From NCBI GenBank assembly GCA_007449985.2, contig VIIQ02000579.1:231433-295432 (forward strand): 64,000 nucleotides of DNA, given 5' to 3'. The notes under the pieces were generated by a model, which saw only the letters and a program-made list of their open reading frames with translations, had not been told where the DNA came from and did not search any database. The position numbers and the translations under genes are program-made. Positions 1 to 10,968 of this stretch are shown here, piece by piece. The DNA comes from Desmodesmus armatus (Eukaryota; Chlorophyta; Chlorophyceae; Sphaeropleales; Scenedesmaceae). The stretch's first letter is position 1. Each line of letters begins with the position of its first letter.

Positions 1-2234
1 GGTGGTTGCGTGGTGGCTGAAGTTTGGAAGACAACAGCACGCGCCAGGTGGTGCTATTGCTTGACAATGCTCGGCTGATTTGTTGCAATGCATGGATTAG
101 TTAGCGTGTGTGAATGCTGGCATTTCTGCTAGTGGGTGCAGTGTGCACGACCCACGCTCCCTGAGTCGCCCTTGATCGGGCTGATTCAAAGGGGGCACCT
201 GCTTTGGGATCGTTGTCAACTGTCAAGATGGCAGTAAATCCTTTTCTTGTGTGCAGTGCCGGGCATCGTGTAAGCAACAGTATCGTGGTCTGGATCAGGG
301 GCAGATGCTTTGCTGCGGGTTGGGTTGGTCATCAATTGTGATTCGCCGCCCGCCTGTACTTGGCCACTCAACAGTGGTTTGTCGTCCATCTACAGTTAAT
401 AGTGGGCACATTTGGGTTGTCGTGTTGTTTTTGGTGTGGTGTGATACATGGATTTTTGTTGTCTGGGGCTGCTCCGCACCTGGCTGACTATGCGTGTGGA
501 TGCCGGCCTGTTGGCATGCAGATCTGTCGCATTGGTGGCAGTGGTAGTGGGTCAGCTGGGTGAAATAGGCACGGTGCTTCGCTGTATGATGCCGTGCTAT
601 GCTATGCTGTGCTTGTCCACCCTGCGTTATGCTATGTTCCACGTCCATGCTGGGCTATGCTATGTCCAGCTGCAGCCTCGGTGTTGAGCTTGCACAGTTT
701 TATCAAGGGTAGTGTTGTTGTTCTGGGGCCAGTAAGGATCAGTGATGATTACCTGGCTATGTGGCTGTTCTGTTTGTCATGTACGTGTCAGGAAAGGACG
801 GGAAAAGGTCTGGAAACGCTGATTTCTCAGAGTGTGCGTGCCTGCTGCTGGGTCTGGTGTGGAAAGTGTCTGAGTTGCATGCAGCTCCTTGCAGTGCAGA
901 GGGTGGGAGTCACGGCCTGCCTTGTTTGACTTTCTTATGTGCTTGTTGTGGCAGTGCTGTGCTCAGCACACACGTGTTTGGTCCGTGCCATCCAGGTTGG
1001 TGCAGCCCTGAGGTGCGCTGTGCTGGACTTTGCCAGATCGACACCTGATGTGAGTAGCCGTCATCCTTTTGTCGTCCTTGTGTTGGCAAAGTCGCATGCT
1101 GCCCTGTAGGTGTGGGTCCGCTGCATGTTTGCAGCACATGAGGGAAGTATCTGCTGGTTTGTTGCAGTGTCACAATGAGAGGAATGCACGCAGCATTGCA
1201 ATTGTGGGTTGCCAGGCTGGCCCACATGCACGCACTGCCAGGCTGTCAGTGGGTGTGAATGGTCACAATGCAACAGTCACGGACCTTATGATCAGGTTCA
1301 TTGCAATGAATGTGCTGTGCTGCAGATGTAAGGACGTGACGCTCGGCATTGCTTGTCACATTGTCATCACGGCAGTTACGGGAGTTTGACTGCGCAGTGC
1401 AATGGCTAATCATCGCAGTGAAGCGGCCATTGCATTCACATGTATCTGCTTGATCAAGGACACGCGTGTGGCACACATCAGGCAATTCTCCGTTCCATCC
1501 CATTGCGCCCCAACCTCCCAATCGCAAGAATCCTGCAAAGTACTGAGTGAAACCGATCACCCAGTACATTTGAATACGCTCAGCAGGCCCGGCAGCAGCC
1601 GTAGCAGTCCCAGTGGTCTGACTAGGCCTAGGAGTGTTCTGACTAGGAGACTGCTCAGTAGGGCATGGCCTGGCTGGCGTCCCTCGTAAGTCAGGTGTGC
1701 AATCTGATGCCTCGGATTGCTCATGTAGCATTGATCGACACTGCGTAGAAGCTGCTTGGGTTGCAATGCTGTTGAGGTATGGGTGTTGAGCCTGCTGTAG
1801 CTGTGAGTCAGCAGCACCTCCCAACAACACCAACCACCATGATGCTCTCTCTGTTATGCAGGCTGATGATGTGTGGCAACAGATTGTTTTCCAGTGGGAG
1901 CTGGCAACAGCAGGTGCGCGAAGAATGCACGACAGCAGAAGCCTGCATGCAGCAGTGGTTTGTCTCATGCACACCAGTCATGAGCATTGCTGTGCTGGAC
2001 TGCATTTACAGGATTTTAGATCATATCGTATGGATCAACATCAGCATATCACCATCTCTTGTGGGTGGGACGTGCGCCAGGCTGGCTGTGCCTGTGACTT
2101 ACCTACCTTATCGGCAGCAGCAGCAGCAGCTGTGTGGCTGCATGGCTGTGATGCTGCGCTGCACTGCAATAGCCCCAAGTACATGCGCAACACGGTGGTT
2201 ACCATGTTTGTTGTTCCCTACGTGGCTGTTGCAG
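1..2234. other. Unresolved 5' region upstream of the Q-rich gene
   Basis: No gene can be supported here. The stretch is rich in TG/GC-biased short words such as TGCTATGCTA and TGTGCTG. The open frames on both strands are short, overlap each other and have no domain. Because the first supportable exon (from 2235) starts in phase 1, at least one earlier coding exon must lie in this region or off the left edge, but I cannot place it. CAG runs near 2116 could belong to an exon. Confidence 0.5.
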
Positions 2235-4635
2235 GTGCCCAGGACATGCAATGGATTGACACCCTTGACTTCTTCTGGGACAGCTTGCCCGATGGTGACA
2301 AGGTGGGTGGGGGCGGTGAGACTGGGGCGGCTGTGCATGGTACTGAGGGCAACATTTTGCAGGATGTATACTGTTCCTGACAATGGTGACATTCTTGGTG
2401 ATGGTGTATGGGCCCTGACAGCAGGGTGCAGCAGGTGAGGTGACAAGGGGCCCAGGGGCTGACGGAGTAGGGCTCAGCATGCGATACAGCACATACGCCC
2501 ATCCCCAGGGGTTAGGGGGCAGCTACTTTGATGAGGCTGTGCACAGCAGCTGACCAGCACCCACCGTCTCCTGGCATGAAAGATGCAGTTGGCCTCATGC
2601 AGATGCCTGCCTCAACGCGCAGGGTGTGCGAGGCATCTCTCCACCAGCCGTCCTTCCTCCTTGCTGCCCCCTCTCACTCGCTCTTCAACCCTCTTTACTC
2701 TTTGTAGTCTGCAGCGACTTGCCCCTCTCACTCCTTGCCCATCCCCACCCTTCTCACCCCCCTCACTCTTCTGCAGCTGACTGCGAGTGAGAAGCATCAG
2801 ATTGCGTCAGCCCTGAAGCTGGTGGTGCACCAGCAGTTCAAAGACCTCTACCCGCCCTCACTCCTTACTCCTCATTCTTTCCACCCTCCTCACTCCTTTA
2901 CTCTGCAGCTGACTGCGCGTGAGAAGCGTCAGATTGCCTCTGCCCTGAAGCTGGTGGTGCGGCAGCAGTCCATGGACCTCTACCACAAGCAGCAGAGCCA
3001 CAAGGAAACCATCATGAGGCGACAGGCACTGCAGCAGGTAACGCTACTGCTGCTGCTGCCACTGCTGCCAGTCACTGCTGCCAGTCACTGCTGCCAGTCA
3101 CTGCTGCCAGTCACTGCTGCCAAATCGACACCAGCATCAAACACCCATGCATCCAGAAATGGTGCGGCTTGAACTCACGCAGTTGTTGTGCAACATGCAC
3201 ACAGAAACCCTACTCGGTTGCTACATCGTTACTGCCCACCTTACTGAGTTATATTGTGTACAATGTTTTTTCAACGTGTTCACTACTGCAGACACAGCAG
3301 CACCTCGAGCAGCTCGCCCAGCAGCGGCTGGATGAAATGCGCACCATGTCTGTCATGGCCCGCGAACAGAGCCGCGCAACGTCAATGCTGCCAGCAGCAT
3401 CCGCATTGCTGCTGGCGGCTCAGCCCTCCTGGCACCGCGCTGCAGCAGCAGCAGCAGCAGCGGCGGCGGCTGCTGGGTCACTGCAGTCAGCTGGGAGCGG
3501 CGGCAGCAGTAGTGGTGGCAGCAGTAGGTCAGGATCACGGCAGCGACACTGGCAGCAGCAGCAGCAGCATGTGGAGCGCGGCAGCAGTAGGCTGGCTGCA
3601 TCTCATCAGCAGCAGCTGCCAAGTGTGCTGGAGGGCTTGGACCAGTACGGACATCAGCAGCAGCAGCAGTTGGGCCCTGCGGTGTCCATGGACACCCTTT
3701 CAATGGACAGTCTGCAGTCCTTGCAGCATCAAGGGGAGCTACAGCCCCTGCAGCAGCAGCAGCAGTCGCAACAATCCTTACATCAGGCGGCTGTTGTTAT
3801 CGACATGCCTAGCGACCACTTCAGCTTCCTGCCTATGGCAGCAGCATCTGCATACGGTCTGTGGCCATCAGGTAGTGGACGGCGTGGCAGCGGCAGCAGC
3901 AGTGGCGGGGGCGCTAGATCGGGCGCCAGCTGGAGCAGCAGTGGCAGCGGCAGCAGGCTTTTTGGGCGGTCTGGCACAGGGGTGGAGGGCCTGAGGGAGC
4001 CTCTCCTACAGCAGCAGCAGGTGCAGCAGCAGGATGTTGACTTGCAAGATGCCTTTGCTGAGATACTGCCAGCTGCAGCAGATGCAGGGTTGCTTGGTGG
4101 CATGGACGTGTCACTGTTTGCAGGCTTTGAACCACAGCAGCAGCAGCAGATAGGTCATGGCGGCGGCGCCAGCAGCAGCAGCAGTGTGGGTGTGGGCGCA
4201 CAGCCATCGCTGCTTGACCGCTACCTCAGCAGCAGCAGTGACATCCCACAGGACCTCACTGCTGCTGCTGCTGGTGGCGCAGCGGTTGGTATGGACCCCA
4301 CAGCATCAACAACAGCAGCAGCAGCCAACTACCACAGCGCAGCTGAGGAGCCTCTGACAATGTTGACCAGTCTACGGTCTGATCCCAGTGTGGGCGCCAG
4401 CAGCAGCTGCAGTGATGTCAGCTCCGAGCAGCCCCAGCAGCCACACACGCCACCGCCGCTGCCACAGCAGCAGCAGCAACAGCAGGGGTACGGGGCCCTG
4501 GGCACGCTGTCATGTGTGAAGGGGGCAGATGTTGGCGGTGTAATGGACAGCCGCTGCAGCTGTGACACGACTGTGGTGGATGTTGACACACCAAGGCTGG
4601 GGCAGGACAGCAGTAGAGGTGGCTGCGAGTGTTGA
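2235..4635 (+). CDS. Q/S/A-rich protein of unknown function, 3' part (three exons)
   Basis: I do not recognise this protein. Supported exons are 2235-2302 (GAQDMQWIDTLDFFWDSLPD), 2909-3037 (LTAREKRQIASALKLVVRQQ and on, a basic amphipathic helix) and 3292-4635, ending at TGA. All junctions are GT-AG, and the phases agree (68 nt entering in phase 1, then 129 nt, then an exon in phase 0). The last exon begins with a helical stretch (QHLEQLAQQRLDEMRTM). It then becomes low complexity, with polyalanine, polyglutamine and serine/glycine runs, which suggests a disordered nuclear or regulatory protein. The 5' end is not found. A decayed copy of the second exon lies just upstream, and the 3' end of the gene is duplicated downstream. 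Exon structure is fairly sure; function is unknown. Confidence 0.6.
2777..2851 (+). pseudogene. Truncated upstream copy of the 2909-3037 exon
   Basis: The stretch begins after CTTCTGCAG and encodes LTASEKHQIASALKLVVHQQ followed by FKDLY. This is nearly the same as the start of the functional exon at 2909, which reads LTAREKRQIASALKLVVRQQ then SMDLY. The copy stops at the same point in both and runs into a pyrimidine-rich tract with no donor GT, so it cannot act as an internal exon. It carries its own acceptor AG. Confidence 0.8.
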
Positions 4636-4912
4636 TGGTTTGAGAGTGCTTGTGGGGTCACATCCCAATGTGGGCAGCAGCAGCAGCAGCAGCAACTGCA
4701 GTGATGACAGGTCTGAGCAATCCCAGCAGCCGCACACATTATCGCTGCTGCCACGGCAGCAGCAGCAGCAGCAAGGGTTTCGGGGCGCTGGGTGGGCTGT
4801 CGGGTGGAAGGGGGCGGACAGCCGCTGTAGCTGTGACACGACTGCTGCGGATGTCGGCACACCAAGGCTAGGGCAGGACAGCAGGAGAGGTGGCTGCAAG
4901 TGATGATGGGTT
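4377..4912 (+). repeat. Tandem duplication of the gene's 3' coding end
   Basis: Two copies of a block of about 270 bp lie head to tail, offset by about 278 bp (from 4377 and from 4655). The first copy is the end of the Q-rich reading frame (SSCSDVSSEQPQQPHTPPPL ... RLGQDSSRGGCEC, stop). The second lies beyond the stop and keeps an open frame (NCSDDRSEQSQQPHTLSLLP ... RLGQDSRRGGCK) with scattered substitutions. The second copy is now 3' UTR or intergenic. Confidence 0.85.
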
Positions 4913-5005
4913 GAGAGTGCATGTCGCATTCCACAAGGGATCTAGCAGCAGATGAAGGACATGTGTGCATGGGTAGGCTTTACACTGGGAGTTGCATGGC
5001 TGCCC

Positions 5006-5048
5006 TGTACCGTACCGTACTGTACTGTGCGGTACTGTACTGTACTGC
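5006..5048. repeat. (GTACT)n pentanucleotide tract
   Basis: Short imperfect tandem repeat of GTACC/GTACT. It matches the tails of the SINE-like copies elsewhere in the window, but here no SINE-like body adjoins it. It may be a 5'-truncated copy or an independent microsatellite. Confidence 0.7.
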
Positions 5049-7411
5049 CAGCACCGTGTGGTGCACAATGCGGCTGTGGTTGTGAGTGTGGCAGTGCATG
5101 TTGGTTGTGCTGATTCATCGAACTGATTGATGCGCTGATCGACACACAAGGCAAGGCGGTGTGTGTTACTCTTTTTTGGTGGGCATAGGATACCGGGGCG
5201 CTGTGCTCCACTCTCCCCACTCTCACCTGGTTGCTTGGTGGCAAACTCTGCCACAAACCCTGATCTTCAATCACCACACCACATAGTGCTTGGTGTGTAG
5301 GGCGCCAGCGCTGTCTTTGCAACTGCAGGAGTTCTTGTGCAATTTGCTGTGGGATGCATCCCAGCCTAGGTCTAGGCCCTAGGGAGCCCGAGGGAACCGT
5401 GGTTGAGTGGATGTGCACCCATCCAGCTGACTAGCTGACTGCTTCATAGATAGCAGTTTCCCGCTCATCTCTCCAGTTGAACTGCCCTGAGGTGCACCCC
5501 AGTTTAGGAGCATGAGGGAGTAGTTGCGTTCAGTTTGTTGTTTCAGTTGGCAGCCAGCTGACTGTTTTTTTCTTTTGCTGTTTCTCGCTCATCCCTCCAG
5601 TTGAGGTTGGCCCAGGCCCATGACAGCTGCCAGGCAGCAGTTGGCAACTGCCAGATAGTTGAGGACAGGGCAGTACCTCCTGCCGTTGGACCAAACCTGT
5701 TGCCATGTGCCACACTTGAGTGGCTGTCAGTTGTCAACTTGAGTGACTGTGTGATAGGCATTGAATGTCTTGCACTGTCTGCAAGAGACTGCCACTGTGT
5801 GCATGCAGCCCCGTTGTATCTGTTGTGTGTTGGGAGTGGTACCGTGTGTGCGGCTTGTGTCAGTTGTGCATGCGGGCAGGTGTAGCTGTTGTATGTTATT
5901 GACATCGTAAGCTGATTCAGAGGGTCAGCGGCACAAACTTGGTGTGGTCACTACTCAGCAGTTGGGCCAACTGCAATGTTGCTTGACTGTGTGTAACAGT
6001 CACACTCGGGTGTGTGGCAGGGAGCAGAGTAGTGCATCTGTACCATCGAGACACGTGCATGGTTTGGGTAGCATGAACTGGAGCCCCACACCGAGTCGGC
6101 TCCGCCAGTGCCCTTGCAAGGTGCTTGCAAGTCACAGCTGTAGAGTGGTCGTGGTCTGGTCGTAAGTGTGCGTGTATTGGCACATGCATTCGTAAGGGTT
6201 CAAGATCATATGTGTGTCAGCATAGGGCATACATGTATCTCGTGCAGGCAGGTAGTGTGTGTGCGTGTGGTGTGCAGAAGAGCCCGAGGCTTGAGTGGTG
6301 TGTGGAGTAGTTATGAGGCAGGTTTAGGTGTGTGAGCGTGTCAGGCTGGCAGATGAGATGCATCTCTCATATCTTCTGCATGTGCAGCAGCAGCACCGCT
6401 GGGTGTGGGTCCTAACAGCAGGCGTCCCCAGCACTGGTCGGTTCATGCTGCCGCAGTGCTTTCCCTATTGTGACATGGCCAGAACGGAGCTGGATCCATG
6501 CTGCATTGGGTGGCAATTGGAAAGTGCTGCATTCTTGTGAGGACTATACTTATTACAGCAGCTGTACAGTAGCATGACAGGCTTAGCAAGCTCCACCTGT
6601 CTACTACACACCAGTGGTGCTACAGCTGCAGCCTACCATGCCAGCCAACACATCAACAACAACAACAACAACACCCTGAAATAGGCTGGGGCAGACCAAC
6701 CGCTGTCCACTGCGGCAATACAACCCCTCAACATTGCTGATTGCACTGGATGTTGTGCCACTGGCCACTGTGCCACTGGCCAGCCCAGAAAAGGAAAGGG
6801 CCAGAGCCATGTGTGCAGGTGCACAGGCACACAAGCCTGCTGTCAACTTTGCTGGATGGAAGCTGCGCAAGAGTGAGCGCCCCTTTAAGCGCACCAGATC
6901 ATGACCCAGACTGAGCCTACAACCCCAAAATTTCAACGTTGCAGCACAATGTCAGCAACCGTTAGCAACTGTCAGGAATAAATCACTCATCCTTGCAACC
7001 TGCGATGCACCCACAACCACACCACATGCACAACACCACATAGACGCCAGAGCAGTGATCACTGCTTTCAACAATACCAAGCAAGCCTCATGCGGTCTCA
7101 GGGAACCCATTCACACCGCGCCACGCCAGCCAGCCGCCATATAAGCCACCAACCCCTAGCATTGACCCTGTCAACACCTGTCAACACATGCTGCCTGTAA
7201 TGCTGCGCCTTGCTACCAGTGCTGAGTGGGCCAGCCACGAGCAGTCAAACATACTATTAGTAATTGAATGGGCACAGCGCGCCATGTGCAGTGAGAATGG
7301 CCTGCAAAGAAGTTGGCCGGGGCCACTGGCCAGCTGTTGGGCAGCATCCTTGCCAGAGCCGGTGCTTGACAAGCTCATGCCTGGGTAGATTGCCTGCACA
7401 GCAGGGCACAA

Positions 7412-7519
7412 CAATACAGTGCAGTACAGTACAGTAATTGCGGCAGGGATCCCAAACCTCAGCACTAGCCAGCAAGCCAAGGGCTCATGAGGGTGCCCCG
7501 AAGGCCTCGCCGTGCCCCA
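7412..7519 (-). mobile_element. SINE-like dispersed repeat, copy A
   Basis: The plus strand reads an (ACAGT)n-type tract (CAGTACAGTACAGTAATTG), then a conserved body containing CTCAGCACTAGCCAGC and GGGCTCATGAGGGTGCC. The same body recurs near 24956, 43434, 47150 and 49836, always with its 5' plus-strand side facing the pentanucleotide tract where that tract is present. Read on the minus strand, the body contains TGGCTNGCTGGCTAGTGC, which resembles a tRNA-type pol III A box, and the pentanucleotide tract becomes a 3' tail. The tRNA origin is an inference. Confidence 0.6.
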
Positions 7520-7826
7520 ATTTTTTTTGGTAGGTACAGGGGGGGGCGGACCCCCACCGGCTGGCCACACACGCAACAGCCGATTAACCCAGCTGCCGGG
7601 AGCCCGAGGCAAAGCCTCACACCGATGGGAGACGCCTAACACCCCTAAGCCAGGAGGTGCCCAGCGCCCGGACCAAAAAAAGCATGGGAGTACCCCAGTT
7701 TCTCAGGTCAGGTGTGGGGGTAACAGAAAATCTCTCACCAAAGCCTGGCAGCGGCAGGCAGCAGGGAGTACTAGCTGCGTGATCTCATCCTGTGGTTTCT
7801 GAGCAGGTGCCACAACTGATACTCTG

Positions 7827-7831
7827 TTACA
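7827..7831 (-). terminator. Possible TGTAA polyadenylation signal
   Basis: The word TGTAA lies on the minus strand about 185 bases past the stop of the LRR gene ending at 8016. TGTAA is the usual green-algal poly(A) signal. The match is short, so this is a suggestion only. Confidence 0.3.
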
Positions 7832-8015
7832 ATCCCTGCCCATCCCTCACCCCAGCCCAGCAGCAGGCAGCAGGGAATGGCTCCCTGATCACCTTGGCGG
7901 GCTGCTGGGCAGCATGGTGGCCATATTTCGGAGCTAGGGTTTGAGGGGGTGAGGGATTAGGACATTAGGGTTTACCAACTGAAGTGGACCCCCACCCCTT
8001 GATGTTGCTGCCAGC

Positions 8016-9965
8016 TTACCGCCACTCCTCCAGTGCTGCAGCTGCCTGCTGTGCCACTTCAGGGTCACTGTGGTCGAGGTGGTACCGCAGCACTTGGACC
8101 CAAACAGGCTCCTCATCAGGTTCCTGCAGACGCCACAGCACAATCCATGGCAAGGTAGAAGGGGGGGAGGGCGGGGGGGGGGGGGGGGGGGGGGGGGGGG
8201 GAAAGCGGGGGGGGGGGGGGGGAGAGCGGGTGAGGGGGGAAGGGACTCAGTTGGGTCATCCATATGGAATCGACAGGCAAATCAGGCAGCATGAAAAACA
8301 TCATGAGTGTACTTGTGCCGCATCTGCGGGCAGCCCCAGGCTTGGCAGTGCGGCACCTGACATGCTCGTAGAAAAGGTGTACCTCACAAACTAGGAGTTG
8401 TCAATAAGTAGTGCTCTGGCTGAAGCCGTCGACATCAAACATTCAATTGATGTTACACCTGTAGCTATGAAGCTCAAGAGCCCATGAGGGGCTGCAGCAC
8501 CCCTTGTGCCTTAGGCACGGTAGGCAGACAAAAAGACACAGAGCTAAACCAATCGGCGTGCTCACTCACTCACCTCACAAATGATGCTGACCGAGTTCCG
8601 ACCACCAGGAATCGAGCCAACAAAACCCAGCTGCTGCAGCTGCTTGAGCTGAGCCAGCTCAAAATACAGCCCCTCCTCTGCTTGATCTCGGCACCCGATT
8701 TGTAGCACCCCCAGCCAGCTCAGCCCCTGCAGTGCTGCTAGCAGCTCTCTGCTGCACTGCAGCTGCCTCATGTCCAAATACTGCAGGCCGGGGCAGCAGC
8801 TGACAAGGCGGCTGCCTTCAGGGGCTGGGGGAAGGTCGCAGCCCGGCGTGTACACCTCAACACTTGAGATGTTAAGCTCCTGCAGGTGCGGCAGCTGCCT
8901 GCCTGCAGGGAAGACGTGCTGCCACGCGTGTGCTGTCAGGCTGCAGCGGTTGATGTCGAGGCACCGCAGCTTGCTGCTTGCTGTGAGCGCTGAGTAGGCT
9001 GCTGCAGGAGGGCCCCCTTGCTCCTCACCCTCTGAGAGATTATACTGGGCGTGCAAGCTAAGCTCCAGGGACAAGTACGTCAGCTGCTGCATGTGCTGGA
9101 GGTGGGACAGTAGCTGTGCCTCCTCTGCTGGCCCACCGTCCAGGTGACACGCGATCACTTCCAAGTGCTGCAGCAGGGTTTTGCCAGCCAGGACATCTGG
9201 CTCTACCTGCTCGCGCCCTGACAGCTCAAGGCGCGTGAGGCCCTGTGTGTCTGACAGCAAGCTGGCAGGGATGATGTCATCATCTGCTTCTATCGGCCCT
9301 AAGCGGAGGTCAACTAGCCGGGTCAAGGCCTGCAGGGGCTGCAGGACAGGGCTGCCGTCCACACCCCCTGCCACCTCTACCTCGAAAAGCTCGAGGTAGG
9401 TGAGCTGCTGCAGCTTGGCCAGCACGGCGGTTGAGATCTGTACCATATAGCTGTCACTCTTCTGACCTGTGGCCGAGACTCTGCTGATGCTGAGGTGCTC
9501 TAGGCCAGCAGGCAGCTCCGGAAGTGCTGCTGCTGGCGCAATTGCAGGGTTTAGCAGCTTGCAATCGCTGAGCCGCAGCTGCTTTAGGGTTGTTACCCTG
9601 AGAGCGTCCAGCACGGCTGTGAAGGTAAGGGATAAGCCCTCGAGCTGTAGGCTGTTCAGCTGCATCTTAGCAGGCAGCTGTTCGAAGAACACTGCATGTT
9701 CTCGTCCCTCAAGGATCATGTTCTGGACGTGATGGCCATGCTTGCTCATGTACAGCAGCACACTGTCGTACGAGTGCTGCTGCTGTTCAACAGCACCCGG
9801 GGTAATGACTGCGTGGATGCTGTGCAGCGCCTGCACTGCTGCCTGGTGCAGCCTGCTGTGGGACCTGGCGGCACTGAGCAAGGTGTGCTGGTCGTCGGCA
9901 CAGCACTGCATCACTGCCAGTAGGCAGGAGTCTGGCAGCGCCAGCAGCAAGGGCTCACTGACCAT
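8016..9965 (-). CDS. F-box-like leucine-rich-repeat protein, copy 1
   Basis: The two-exon model is 9965-8574 (464 codons) and 8123-8016 (35 codons plus stop), with a phase-0 GT-AG intron between them. The N-terminus (LLLALPDSCLLAVMQCCADD ... LLSAARSHSRLHQAA) resembles an F-box. About ten irregular leucine-rich repeats follow (LRLSDCKLL, LTRLELSG, LRCLDINRCSL, LQYLDMRQLQC). The last exon encodes PVWVQVLRYHLDHSDPEVAQ then QAAAALEEWR, a helical HEAT-like tail. The start chosen is the ATG at 9965, directly after an acceptor-like CCACAGG that is conserved in the paralogue, so a 5' UTR or short upstream exon probably exists. F-box-LRR proteins usually bring substrates to SCF ubiquitin ligases; that role is inferred from weak similarity. 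The paralogue lies 1 kb upstream on the same strand. Confidence 0.75.
8160..8235. repeat. Near-pure poly(G) tract
   Basis: About 75 bases that are almost all G on the plus strand, broken by a few A and C, inside the intron of LRR copy 1. On the transcribed strand it is a C-rich pyrimidine tract just 5' of the acceptor used at 8123. Its length in the assembly may not be reliable. Confidence 0.9.
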
Positions 9966-10968
9966 CCTGTGGAGCAGCACACAATCAAGCAGGTGTACAT
10001 GCCAGAAAGGGTTGCAGATGTATCATCAGTATGACTGAATCAACTGGTTATGCAAGGCGACAGCAGGACTAGTTGCATGATCTAGCTCACCTGCCACCCG
10101 CAGGCAGCACAGGCCGCTCTGCGGCAAGGCGATTCATTTGGAAATAGGTTTTGACTAACTCCATGGACACAGGTTCGTGTGAAAAGAAAAGAACTAAAGA
10201 CGGAAGATAATCAAGATACAGTTCAGGACGCAGTCAAAACACCTGTGGGGTGGCAGCACCCAGACCACCCTGCTACCTCCTAGTCAACCATGTTATAAAT
10301 TGACTGGCTCCGAGTCATGTCGGAGCTCTGCAGCGTCCACATCCAAGTCCACTCTTCATTCGCTGCTAGAATTGCAGACTCCAGTGCCGGTTTCGATTTG
10401 CGATCAAAGTCCAAAGTTTGACCTGGTGATCATGACCGGAGATCTACCGATATATCTTGCATGTATGCAAGCATGCTGCTGACCTTCAGGCTGAAGAAGA
10501 CTTTGCATTTGTTCAAAGCTTGCACACCCCTCCAGTTACATAGTGCGCGCCTCCTGATGCCAGCATGAACTTCAGGAGAGAAAAGGCAAAATTTGCAGGA
10601 CAGCTTGACAACTCTGGACATTGGCCACCAAATTGACCTTGGGGTCGCATCTTATACAACACAGAACCAATTGAATGCACCACCAGCATGGTCTGCTGCT
10701 CAGCACAGCCTGTGCTGCTGAGCAGCCCAGAAGCCGGCATGTCTCAACAACAGCAACTCCACATCACCACCCTTCAGCTCAGCATGGCATCAAAATGCTT
10801 TCGTTTGCTTTCACTGTATTGAGGGTCATGCTTCTGCCGCACACCGTGCCCAGCCTAGCAACAGCAGGGAGCTGCCTCCTAGGCCACGTGGCGTGCTGCT
10901 GGCGGTGACGTATCCTCCAGCCCCCTTGCACTGCCGCTGCTGCCAATGTGCTGCCACTCCTCTAGAGC
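9966..10968. other. Spacer between the two LRR genes
   Basis: I see no exon here. It should hold the promoter and 5' UTR of LRR copy 1, possibly with a 5' UTR intron ending near 9967, and the 3' UTR of copy 2. A minus-strand TGTAA (10536-10540) is a possible poly(A) signal for copy 2. Confidence 0.5.

Larger units (their letters stand above)
4913..8015. other. Intergenic region without a supportable gene
   Basis: No exon with convincing splice sites or domain was found on either strand. The region holds a pentanucleotide (TACTG)-type tract at 5006-5048, a SINE-like copy at 7412-7519 and T/G-rich stretches. Near 7930-7972 there are GGGTTTGAGGG and TTAGGGTTT words that resemble degenerate telomeric repeats. 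The 3' UTR of the LRR gene that ends at 8016 extends into the right edge. Confidence 0.5.

Noticed and set aside
1246..1974. 242-codon minus-strand open frame
   Set aside because: No domain, no splice support and irregular composition; probably a chance frame in GC-rich DNA.
8161..8245. Glycine-rich coding region
   Set aside because: It is a poly(G) tract inside the intron of an LRR gene on the other strand.
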